Positions 1-6,259 of a DNA stretch of 10,130 bases are shown in pieces. Where the stretch lies: contig JABMPG010000266.1 of the NCBI GenBank assembly GCA_013203855.1, positions 1 through 10,130 of the forward strand, in the 5' to 3' direction. Made by a program: the position numbers and the translations under genes. Source of the stretch: a bacterium (GTDB taxonomy: Bacteria; Sumerlaeota; Sumerlaeia; UBA8349). The number at the start of each line of letters is the position of its first letter. Positions within the stretch are counted from its first letter, which is position 1. Below the pieces are notes generated by a model. The model searched no databases, was not told where the DNA came from, and saw only the letters and a list, made by a program, of their open reading frames with translations.

Positions 1-450
1 GATCGCCACGAGGCCGGCCGCCATGTTTGTGATGATCTTGGGGATGAGAAAGGGGCTGACCCTTCGGGGGCCTTTCTGGAGAAGGTTGGAGTGCTGCTCC
101 TCGATCGTATCGAGCCCGCCGATACCGCAACCGATCATCGCGCCGATTCGGGTGCGATTCTCGTCGGTGACCTCAAGGCCCGAGTCCCGGATGGCCTGAC
201 GTGCGGCAATTACGGCAAACTGGGTGAATCTCTCGTTCTTGCGCGCGTCTTTTCGATCAAAGTAATCCAGAGGGTCGAAATTGCTCACCATAGCGGCGAT
301 TTTGCTCGGGATCTCGGTAGTATCCAGGTGGGTCACGACTCCGCCGCCGCTCTTGCCGGCGCAAAGGTTTTCCCAGTATTCCTCCACAGTGCACCCGATC
401 GGCGTAATCGCGCCGAGACCGGTGATGACCACACGTCTATTCAAACTCAT
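1..450 (-). CDS. fabF: Beta-ketoacyl-ACP synthase II (FabF), N-terminal part, runs off the left edge
   Basis: FabF carries out the elongating condensation of malonyl-ACP with acyl-ACP in type II fatty-acid synthesis in the cytosol. The 150 visible codons begin MSLNRRVVITGLGAITPIG, the standard KAS II opening. They continue with the family segments GKSGGG, a YFDRKDARK-like stretch near residue 60, GAMIGCGIGG near residue 105, and the FLIPKIITNMAAG region at the edge. The catalytic Cys and two His residues of the family lie beyond the window and cannot be checked. I chose the ATG at 450 because GGAGG lies 10 bases upstream and the protein then matches the usual N-terminus. An in-frame ATG at 459 is only one base from that GGAGG, too close to be used well. 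It is the last gene seen of the lipid operon, about 155 bases after acpP. FabB or another KAS is less likely, given the direct position after acpP. Confidence 0.96.
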   Translation of the reverse strand, partial: MSLNRRVVITGLGAITPIGCTVEEYWENLCAGKSGGGVVTHLDTTEIPSKIAAMVSNFDPLDYFDRKDARKNERFTQFAVIAARQAIRDSGLEVTDENRTRIGAMIGCGIGGLDTIEEQHSNLLQKGPRRVSPFLIPKIITNMAAGLVAI

Positions 451-478
451 ACCCGCCATTCCTCCAGATTATCCATAG

Positions 479-511
479 CCGCCTCGACACGGGCAATCCC
501 GGACGAGGCGG
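479..511 (-). repeat. Hairpin in the acpP-fabF gap (nearest fabF)
   Basis: CCGCCTCG (479-486) is the exact reverse complement of CGAGGCGG (504-511). An inner CGGG/CCCG stem closes on a CAAT loop, with a small internal bulge between the two stems. No T-run follows on the minus strand, so it does not look like an intrinsic terminator. In the transcript it would lie about 30 bases ahead of the fabF start, where it could slow a nuclease or affect fabF translation. That role is inferred. Confidence 0.55.
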
Positions 512-532
512 CAACGGTATTCGATAAAGCCA

Positions 533-561
533 CAAGGGGAGATGACCGGCGCCTCCCCTTG
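533..561 (-). repeat. Hairpin in the acpP-fabF gap (nearest acpP)
   Basis: CAAGGGGAG (533-541) pairs perfectly with CTCCCCTTG (553-561), giving a nine-base-pair stem with an 11-base loop. On the minus strand it lies about 45 bases after the acpP stop. It is followed by TGGCTTTATCG, which has only three T's in a row, so at most it would be a leaky terminator or a 3'-end stabiliser of an acpP transcript. Genes for ACP are often expressed above their operon neighbours, which makes such a structure plausible here. Confidence 0.6.
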
Positions 562-606
562 CGGTTTCCTGAACAGGGCCTTGGCCTGGGTTGCCCCATT
601 GGCCTT

Positions 607-846
607 TCAGTCGCCCTGCTTATCCTTGATGTAGCTCACCGCGTTCCCGACGGTGCGGATTTTCTCAGCGTCTTCATCGGGAATGTCCAGACCGAATTCC
701 TCTTCGAAGGCCATGACGAGTTCGACGATGTCGAGTGAATCGGCGCCCAGATCCTCCAGGAACTTCGCGTCAGGAATCACGTCTTCGGAATTGACGGACA
801 GCTGCTCCACAATGATCTCTTTTACTTTCGCTTCAATGTCAGCCAT
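607..846 (-). CDS. acpP: Acyl carrier protein (AcpP)
   Basis: This 79-residue acidic protein carries growing acyl chains on a 4'-phosphopantetheine arm and is the shared partner of all the Fab enzymes next to it and of PlsX. The attachment site is Ser37 in LEDLGADSLDIVELV, the classical DSL motif, followed by the acidic helix II (EEEFGLDIPDEDAEKI) that docks partner enzymes. The length and the whole sequence are typical of the family. I chose the start at MADIEAKVK (846), which matches the normal ACP N-terminus. A GGAGGT lies 13 bases upstream, a somewhat long spacing. The reading frame stays open for 18 more codons upstream to 900, but those residues do not resemble ACP. The gene is separated from fabG by about 120 bases containing a promoter candidate and from fabF by about 155 bases containing hairpins, so it may be expressed partly on its own. 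Confidence 0.98.
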   Translation of the reverse strand: MADIEAKVKEIIVEQLSVNSEDVIPDAKFLEDLGADSLDIVELVMAFEEEFGLDIPDEDAEKIRTVGNAVSYIKDKQGD

Positions 847-921
847 GGTCGTACGGGTTACCTCCAGTTGGATGTCGGCGGGTAGCAGGGCACTGAGCAC
901 TCACCGCACGAATTCCCCGCT

Positions 922-950
922 TCTATACTTGATTCAGCGCCAGCGGGCAA
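922..950 (-). promoter_or_regulatory. Candidate sigma70-type promoter for acpP
   Basis: On the minus strand, TTGCCC (950-945) and TATAGA (927-922) are separated by exactly 17 bases. Each hexamer matches four of six consensus positions. The site lies in the fabG-acpP gap, upstream of the acpP start at 846, and would give a leader of about 70 bases. Internal acpP promoters are known in other bacteria. The evidence here is sequence only. Confidence 0.45.
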
Positions 951-965
951 GAGAAAAACACAGGA

Positions 966-1703
966 CTACATAGCCATGCCGCCGTCAACACGGATGACCT
1001 CTCCTGTGATATAGGACGAAAGGGGACAAGCGAGGAACAACGCCGCGTTGGCCACGTCGTCCGCCGATCCCAACATCTGGAAAGGGATGAACTGAACCAA
1101 CTGCTGGCGAGATTCCTCCGACAGCTTGTCCGTCATCGCGGTCTGGATGAAACCAGGGGCAATAGCGTTGACGTTGATGCCCCGAGAGCCGAATTCCTTC
1201 GCCAGCGTCTTGGTGATGCCGATGACGCCGGCCTTGCTGGCAGAGTAGTTCACCTGGCCGGCGTTGCCCATAAGGCCCACGACAGACGAAATGTTGATAA
1301 TTCGACCGGACCGCTGCTTCATCATGCCCCGGGCCACGCTCTTACAGCAGTTGAAGACACCCTTGAGGTTGATGGAGAGGACAAAATCCCAGTCTTCTTC
1401 TTTCATCCGCATCAGAAGGTTGTCTCGCGTGACACCGGCATTGTTGACCAGAATGTCAATTGAGCCGAACCGGTCGCACGCGGCTTTCATAAGGGTCTCG
1501 CACTGGTCGGCCTTGCTCACGTCGCAGGCCACCGCAACAGACTCGGCACCGCTCTGCCGGATCTCCTCGGCCACCTTTTCGGCGGTTTCCCGAACCACGT
1601 CGCTCACGACCACTCGTGCGCCATTCCGGGCGAAGAGGAGGGCGATGGCTTTTCCAATGCCCTGACCTCCTCCGGTCACAATCGCTGTCTTGCCTTGAAG
1701 CAT
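966..1703 (-). CDS. fabG: 3-oxoacyl-ACP reductase (FabG)
   Basis: FabG reduces 3-oxoacyl-ACP to 3-hydroxyacyl-ACP with NADPH, the first reduction of each elongation cycle. This 245-residue short-chain dehydrogenase has the nucleotide-binding glycine motif TGGGQGIG (10-17), DV at 61-62, NNAG (87-90), and the full catalytic tetrad Asn112, Ser140, Tyr153 and Lys157 (YSASK). The C-terminus has the family pattern YITGEVIRVDGGMAM. The length is normal. The ATG at 1703 has AAGGAG eight bases upstream. That Shine-Dalgarno begins inside the fabD stop codon (TAAAGGAG), and the two genes are 13 bases apart, so translation of fabG is probably coupled to fabD. Many SDR paralogues look alike, but the position between fabD and acpP settles the assignment. 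Confidence 0.98.
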   Translation of the reverse strand: MLQGKTAIVTGGGQGIGKAIALLFARNGARVVVSDVVRETAEKVAEEIRQSGAESVAVACDVSKADQCETLMKAACDRFGSIDILVNNAGVTRDNLLMRMKEEDWDFVLSINLKGVFNCCKSVARGMMKQRSGRIINISSVVGLMGNAGQVNYSASKAGVIGITKTLAKEFGSRGINVNAIAPGFIQTAMTDKLSEESRQQLVQFIPFQMLGSADDVANAALFLACPLSSYITGEVIRVDGGMAM

Positions 1704-1716
1704 GCCACTTTCTCCT

Positions 1717-2655
1717 TTATTGAATCGTTGCCGCCAGTTGGGAAATCTCTTCAGCCGTGCCGGCCGGATGCACTACGATATCTTTGTCAATTCGCTTGAC
1801 CAGACCGGCGAGAACCTTGCCAGGCCCCACCTCCAGCGCCACCGTCGCGCCCTGGGCCGCCATCGTTCGGACTATCTCCACCCAGCGGACCCGGGACGTA
1901 ATCTGGGCCACAAGATTCTCGGCAATCGACTCGGGGACGGCCTCGCTCCGGGCGGTCACGTTCTGGATCAGTTGGCAGGCAGGCGTCCTGAGTTGCACCT
2001 GACCGATCTCGGCCCGCATAACCTCCTGGGCCGATTGGACAAGCGGAGAGTGAAAGGCGCCGCTCACGGGCAGGGGCAAGGCCCGCTTTGCGCCATCGCG
2101 CAGGGCCAGTTTACAGGCCCGCTCCACCGCGTCGGGATGTCCCGAGATAACGGTCTGCCCAGGGGAATTGTCATTGGCGACTACCACTTTGCTGACATCG
2201 GTCGAAACCTGAAGGCAAACGGAATCCACCTGTTCGAGATCCAGTCCGAGGACAGCAGCCATAGCTCCGGGCACTTGCCGTCCCGCTTCGGCCATGGCGC
2301 GACCACGAGCAATCACCAGTCGTAGGCCGGTGGCGAAATCCACCACGCCGGAGGCATACAGCGCCGAATACTCGCCCAGACTATGTCCCGCGACAGCCGC
2401 TGGCCCGACACCGCGATCTTTCAGAATCTGCACCGCCGCCGCGCTGCATAGATAGAGAGCCGGCTGAGTGTTCTCCGTTTCCTTCAGAACCTCTTCCGGT
2501 CCTTCAAAGCACATACGCGACAGATAGCGTCCCAAAACCGCGTCCGCCTCTTCGAAAAGGACCCGCGCTTTCGGCTCGGCATCGTACAGCGACTTGCCCA
2601 TGCCGACGAACTGGGAGCCCTGTCCGGGAAACAGAAACACGGGGGAGTTGGTCAT
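1717..2655 (-). CDS. fabD: Malonyl-CoA:ACP transacylase (FabD)
   Basis: FabD moves the malonyl group from CoA to ACP, supplying the extender unit for FabH and FabF. The 312-residue protein has the oxyanion motif GQGSQ (11-15), the nucleophile elbow GHSLGEYSA with Ser92, Arg117 in the IARGRAM segment that binds the malonyl carboxylate, and the catalytic His202 in SGAFHSP. The C-terminus has EVGPGKVLAGLVKRI, also conserved. I chose the ATG at 2655 because AGGAGG lies eight bases upstream and the protein then starts directly with the family's first strand (VFLFPGQGSQ). The frame extends upstream to a TTG at 2685, which lacks a ribosome binding site and adds ten residues that do not fit. It follows fabH after 69 bases in which I see no convincing promoter. 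Confidence 0.98.
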   Translation of the reverse strand: MTNSPVFLFPGQGSQFVGMGKSLYDAEPKARVLFEEADAVLGRYLSRMCFEGPEEVLKETENTQPALYLCSAAAVQILKDRGVGPAAVAGHSLGEYSALYASGVVDFATGLRLVIARGRAMAEAGRQVPGAMAAVLGLDLEQVDSVCLQVSTDVSKVVVANDNSPGQTVISGHPDAVERACKLALRDGAKRALPLPVSGAFHSPLVQSAQEVMRAEIGQVQLRTPACQLIQNVTARSEAVPESIAENLVAQITSRVRWVEIVRTMAAQGATVALEVGPGKVLAGLVKRIDKDIVVHPAGTAEEISQLAATIQ

Positions 2656-2724
2656 GCGGGATTCCTCCTGAAAGGGGGCAAACAAGCAGAAACCGTCAAG
2701 TGAAAAGATACCGGTTGGCGCGGC

Positions 2725-3702
2725 TCAGAGACGGACGATCATCCCTCCCCAAGTCAGGCCGCCCCCAAAGGCCACAAGACCCAAAGTGTGGCCCCGTTTG
2801 ACTCTTCCCGCGCGGTAGGCCTCGTCCAGCGCAATCCCCACGGAGGCGGCTGAGGTGTTGCCAAATCGTTCGAGGTTTATGATAACGCGCTCGGCGGGAA
2901 TGTCCAGACGCTTGATGCCGTTCTCGATGATGCGAAGATTGGCCTGGTGGGGGATCACCCAGTCCAGGTCGGAAACGGCCAGACCCGCTTTGTCCAGGAC
3001 CAGGCGAAGCGTCTCCGGCATGATCCGGACGGCGAATTTGAACACATCGTTTCCGTCCATCTGGATGAACTGTTCGTCAGCCTCAAGGACTTCTCGGGAA
3101 AAAGGCTTTCGCGATCCGCCGCCGGGAACCATGATATGGCGGAACATCCGGCCGTCGCACGAGACATGGTGGCTGAGAATCCCGCGTCCTTCCTCGACCT
3201 CGCCGAGAACGGCCGCGCCGGCGCCGTCTCCGAAGAGCACGCAGGTCGCGCGATCCTTGAAATTCGTAATCTTCGTGAGGCAATCCGCTCCGATAACGAG
3301 AGCATGACGGCAACCGCCGGTGACCCAGAGTCCCTTCGCGCAGATCATGCCGTAAAGCCATCCCGTGCAGGCCGCGTTCAGGTCAAAAGCCATGCAGTTG
3401 GGAATCTCAAGATTCTCCATCACCTGACAAGCCGTGGCGGGCAGTTGGTAATCGGGGGTCAGTGTGCACACGATGATCAGGTCGATATCGGCAGGGGTCA
3501 GCCCTGCGTCTTCGATGGCCTTGCGTCCCGCCTGGGAAGCGATGTCGCTGGTGGCGGTGTTGTGGTCGGCGATACGGCGCTCTGCGATGCCGGATCGCGT
3601 GCGGATCCACTCGTCGCTCGTATCGACCATTTTCTCGAGGTCCTGATTGGTCAGCACGTTTTCGGGGCAAGCGGAGCCCATTCCGAGAATTCCAAATGGC
3701 AC
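2725..3702 (-). CDS. fabH: Beta-ketoacyl-ACP synthase III (FabH)
   Basis: FabH starts fatty-acid synthesis by condensing an acyl-CoA primer, usually acetyl-CoA or a branched starter, with malonyl-ACP. The 325-residue protein carries the complete triad: Cys112 in DLNAACTGWLYG, His252 in PHQAN, and Asn282 in GNTSAAS. It also has VDTSDEWIRTRSGI (26-39), the GDGAGAAVLG segment (158-167) and the GGGLTWGG C-terminus. The sequence does not tell which primer is preferred. The start is GTG at 3702, with AAGGAGG nine bases upstream. The first ATG in frame is residue 8, which would remove the conserved first strand. The Shine-Dalgarno overlaps the plsX stop (TAAGGAGG), and the genes are 14 bases apart, which suggests translational coupling. 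Confidence 0.97.
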   Translation of the reverse strand: MPFGILGMGSACPENVLTNQDLEKMVDTSDEWIRTRSGIAERRIADHNTATSDIASQAGRKAIEDAGLTPADIDLIIVCTLTPDYQLPATACQVMENLEIPNCMAFDLNAACTGWLYGMICAKGLWVTGGCRHALVIGADCLTKITNFKDRATCVLFGDGAGAAVLGEVEEGRGILSHHVSCDGRMFRHIMVPGGGSRKPFSREVLEADEQFIQMDGNDVFKFAVRIMPETLRLVLDKAGLAVSDLDWVIPHQANLRIIENGIKRLDIPAERVIINLERFGNTSAASVGIALDEAYRAGRVKRGHTLGLVAFGGGLTWGGMIVRL

Positions 3703-3716
3703 GATCCCACGCCTCC

Positions 3717-4736
3717 TTAGTCTTCCTTCAATTCCTGCGAAATAGCGCGCACCTCTTCGGAGATGCGCTTGTTGATGTTTTGTTCCACGGATTCCTTGGC
3801 TACCCGGATGGCATTCATGACGGCCTTCGGGCTGGAAGAGCCGTGGGCAATGATACAGGTATGTTCGAGACCAAGCAAGGGGGCGCCGCCATATTCGGCC
3901 TGGTCCACCTTGCGGCGGAACTTGCGCATACCGGGGCTGATCATGACGGCGCCGGCCATGCTGATCACGTTCTGAGTCATCGCGCCCTTCACGCCGTGAA
4001 TGATCATCTTCGCTACCGTCTCCGTCGTTTTCAGGAAAACGTTGCCGACAAAACCGTCGCAGACCACCACTTCGACCTTGCCGTTGAAGAGATGAGAGGC
4101 CTCGACATTGCCCACGAAATTCAGGTGGGACTTTTCCAGAAGTTCATAAGTCGCCAGCGTCAAGGCATTGCCCTTGCTGGACTCCTGGCCGTTGCTGAGG
4201 ATCCCGATGCGAGGATTGGCCAGACCGAGGACCTGGTTCGAGTAGATGCTTCCCATAATGGCGAAATCGACGAGATGCAGGGGCTTGCAATCGACATTGG
4301 CCCCGCCGTCGATCACCAGGACCGGGTTGTACTGGGTCGGGATGAGCGGGGCGATCCCGGGACGCTTGATCCCTTTGAGCCGGCCCCAGCCGCGCATGCA
4401 ATGGGCGAGGGTCGCGCCAGTGTTGCCCGCGGAGACAACGGCATCGGCTTCTCCCTGGGCAACCATGCGCACAGCCACCGAGATAGACGAATCCCGCTTC
4501 TGCAGAGAGTCGCGCGGAGAGTCCTTCATGCTGACGACCTGGGAGCAAGGCGCGATCCGGATAGCGTCGCCCTTATAACGGAAGTAGCGCAGCAGCCGTT
4601 GCATGCTGTGCTTCTTCCCGACCAGAATGACCTCGCAGTCAAAACGCTTGACAGCCCACACAGCCCCTTCAACTAGGGGCGTGGCGCTCTCATCGCCACC
4701 CATGGCGTCCAGTGCGATTCGCATCTGTTTTGGCAT
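3717..4736 (-). CDS. plsX: Phosphate acyltransferase (PlsX)
   Basis: PlsX converts acyl-ACP and phosphate into acyl-phosphate, which PlsY then uses to acylate glycerol-3-phosphate. It therefore links the neighbouring fatty-acid genes to phospholipid synthesis at the inner face of the membrane. The 339-residue protein shows the family signatures DAMGGD (10-15), SAGNTGA (102-108), IDGGAN near 142-147, VCDGFVGNVFLKT near 225-237, and EYGGAPLLGLE with AHGSS near the C-terminus. The length is typical. The ATG at 4736 gives MPKQMRIALDAMGGD. The alternative ATG four codons later would also leave the conserved core whole, and neither has a strong Shine-Dalgarno, so the exact start is uncertain by four residues. 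It lies 57 bases after rpmF, in the standard rpmF-plsX-fabH order. Confidence 0.98.
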   Translation of the reverse strand: MPKQMRIALDAMGGDESATPLVEGAVWAVKRFDCEVILVGKKHSMQRLLRYFRYKGDAIRIAPCSQVVSMKDSPRDSLQKRDSSISVAVRMVAQGEADAVVSAGNTGATLAHCMRGWGRLKGIKRPGIAPLIPTQYNPVLVIDGGANVDCKPLHLVDFAIMGSIYSNQVLGLANPRIGILSNGQESSKGNALTLATYELLEKSHLNFVGNVEASHLFNGKVEVVVCDGFVGNVFLKTTETVAKMIIHGVKGAMTQNVISMAGAVMISPGMRKFRRKVDQAEYGGAPLLGLEHTCIIAHGSSSPKAVMNAIRVAKESVEQNINKRISEEVRAISQELKED

Positions 4737-4793
4737 CGATTAAGGGCGGGATCCGGGGCCGGGTCCTCTAGAACTCGGCGACCTGTGGAGCCG

Positions 4794-4976
4794 CTACTTC
4801 TCCACCTGAACCAAATACTGGCGGTCTTTGTAAAAACCGCAAGTGGGGCACATGCGGTGAGGCAGCTTGACTGCCTGGCACTTCGGGCAATAGGAATAGC
4901 GCTTCTCGGCCAATTTCTTGTGAGCGCGCTGCCTGCCCTGAAGGGAGGGGCTGTGTCTTCTCCTGGGTACTGGCAT
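4794..4976 (-). CDS. rpmF: Large ribosomal subunit protein bL32 (RpmF)
   Basis: This small basic protein of 60 residues is part of the 50S ribosomal subunit. The start MPVPRRRHSPSLQGRQRAHK is the usual L32 basic tail. It is followed by a zinc-ribbon with two CxxC pairs, Cys30/Cys33 and Cys43/Cys46, so it is the zinc-binding (C+) form. The ATG at 4976 has AAGGA about ten bases upstream. It is the first gene of the lipid operon, downstream of a promoter with a perfect TTGACA. In many bacteria a DUF177 (YceD) gene lies just before rpmF. Here none is found, and the rhomboid gene ends about 210 bases upstream instead. Confidence 0.98.
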   Translation of the reverse strand: MPVPRRRHSPSLQGRQRAHKKLAEKRYSYCPKCQAVKLPHRMCPTCGFYKDRQYLVQVEK

Positions 4977-5001
4977 TTTCCCGTTTTCCTTTTCGCTGAA
5001 C

Positions 5002-5015
5002 CGGGCGAGTGCCCG
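5002..5015 (-). repeat. Leader hairpin near the rpmF ribosome binding site
   Basis: CGGGC (5002-5006) and GCCCG (5011-5015) form a five-base-pair stem around a four-base loop, about 25 bases ahead of the rpmF start. It is short, but G+C only. With the second hairpin at 5036-5060 it makes the rpmF leader highly structured. A regulatory role is possible but not shown. Confidence 0.4.
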
Positions 5016-5035
5016 CGGATTGCATACACGATCCC

Positions 5036-5060
5036 GTCCCCGGCACTATCCGGGCGGGAC
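5036..5060 (-). repeat. Hairpin at the predicted 5' end of the rpmF operon transcript
   Basis: GTCCC/GGGAC (5036-5040 with 5056-5060) and an inner CGG/CCG stem close on a six-base loop, with a three-base bulge on one side. With the promoter at 5072-5100, the transcript would begin near 5065, so this hairpin would form almost at the 5' end, where such structures often protect mRNA. No poly-T follows, so it is not a terminator of the upstream rhomboid gene. Confidence 0.4.
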
Positions 5061-5071
5061 ACAGACGACTA

Positions 5072-5100
5072 CATATCGGCGAAAAGCGGCCTCTTGTCAA
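5072..5100 (-). promoter_or_regulatory. Candidate main promoter of the rpmF-plsX-fab operon
   Basis: The minus strand carries a perfect -35 TTGACA (5100-5095), then 17 bases, then GATATG (5077-5072), a weak -10 with three of six matches. It lies in the only sizeable gap between the rhomboid gene and rpmF, and would give a leader of about 90 bases. The -35 and the spacing are good and the -10 is poor, so an activator or a growth-rate control is possible. Confidence 0.5.
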
Positions 5101-5185
5101 GTTGTTTTTCCCGGGTCACGACCGGCGGGGAATGAGCGCGGGGTTGCAGATTGCTCTCGGGGAAACCGATTCGCTTCAGAAGAGC

Positions 5186-6235
5186 TCAGGGCTGCCTGTC
5201 GCTCTCCCGCTGGGTGCCGGTTGTCTTCTGTTCCTGCCAGTCCATGCCGAGGGGGCGCAGTTCGTATTGCGGCTTCGCTCTCGGCGTAAGGCCGGCGTCC
5301 GGGTCCACAAATCCCGGTTCGGCCTGGAGAAACTCATTTACCCGCTTGCGGATCTGGGGCGGCCATTCCATGTCGGGACGGGTCTCCTCCAGCCGGCGTA
5401 GCTCCCGGCGGACCATCCCTTCATTCTCGATCGACAGGGCATGGAGAAGGGCGGCCAGCCCGGCGTCTCCCATCCACTTCGGGGGCGTTCCAGTCGGCTC
5501 TAAAGGCTCGGGTTGGCCCCGTCGCGCTGGAGTTCTCAGGCGCGTGAAGCGGGTGTAACAGGGATTCATCACTTCTATGCGGAATCGCTCGTCCTCGGTC
5601 TGAAACACCGCTCGAACGCCATAGAACGCTACCCCCACCGCGATGCCCAGGGCGAAGGCACCGAGGTGGAACCATGCGGCGGGTTGAACCCGGGCAGTGA
5701 GTATCCAGAACCCGAGCACATAGGCCCCGAGCAAGAAAACAGCGGGCGTGTTCGCCACCCCCGCGCGAATACACCGGATGAAGAATACGATGTAAGCGAT
5801 CCGAAAATCCGCCCAGGGCATGAGAACACAGAATGCCCCGGCCAGGGCCGAAAGGCATCCCGAAGCGCCGAAAAAGGGAGCCTGGGCCATGAGGGGAGCC
5901 GAGAGCCGAAACAGATTCGAGGCCACTCCCCCGGCGAGATAGAGCCCCAGCATCCGCCAGTGCCCTATCCGGTCTTCCAGCGCCCGCCCTGCCAGATAGA
6001 GCAGAAGACTGTTCACGATAAAACCGGCGAGACCCACGTGAACGAAGAGCGAGGTGAGCAGCCTCCACGGCTCCTGAGAAGCCAGGGCCGGGACAAAAGC
6101 CAGAGAGGCCGCCGTCTCTCTGCCCGCTATCGCTACCGTGACATGACCGGCCAGATTCAGGCCCAAGAGCGCCCAAGTCACGCCCGTGGGCCTGAGAAAG
6201 CGTCTGTCCACACCGATAGGAGCAAATACGATCAA
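5186..6235 (-). CDS. Rhomboid-family intramembrane protease with a long C-terminal tail
   Basis: Rhomboids are membrane serine proteases that cut substrates within or near the lipid bilayer. This 349-residue protein has six or seven hydrophobic segments between about 18 and 210. The GxSG motif is present as GASG (123-126), so the nucleophile would be Ser125. His190 in FHLGAFALG fits the second dyad residue. W57-R58 of loop 1 and Asn75 (matching GlpG Asn154) are kept. Against the GlpG pattern HxxxxHxxxN, His66 and Asn75 are present but the middle His (GlpG His150) is Gly71. Residues 211-349 form a charged soluble tail that I do not recognise. The start is TTG at 6235 with GGCAGG eight bases upstream, which is moderate support. 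It follows trpC by 24 bases and so is probably cotranscribed with bshC-trpC. Its substrate is unknown. Confidence 0.85.
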   Translation of the reverse strand: MIVFAPIGVDRRFLRPTGVTWALLGLNLAGHVTVAIAGRETAASLAFVPALASQEPWRLLTSLFVHVGLAGFIVNSLLLYLAGRALEDRIGHWRMLGLYLAGGVASNLFRLSAPLMAQAPFFGASGCLSALAGAFCVLMPWADFRIAYIVFFIRCIRAGVANTPAVFLLGAYVLGFWILTARVQPAAWFHLGAFALGIAVGVAFYGVRAVFQTEDERFRIEVMNPCYTRFTRLRTPARRGQPEPLEPTGTPPKWMGDAGLAALLHALSIENEGMVRRELRRLEETRPDMEWPPQIRKRVNEFLQAEPGFVDPDAGLTPRAKPQYELRPLGMDWQEQKTTGTQRESDRQP

Positions 6236-6259
6236 TGGGGTTGCCTGCCGTCCGATTTG

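Noticed and set aside
847..900. N-terminal extension of ACP by 18 residues
   Set aside because: The extra residues are unlike any ACP, and the ATG at 846 matches the family start with a GGAGGT upstream.
3696..4676. Plus-strand frame of 326 codons opposite plsX
   Set aside because: The sense product is a complete PlsX. The antisense frame is rich in His, Asp and Arg with no family pattern.
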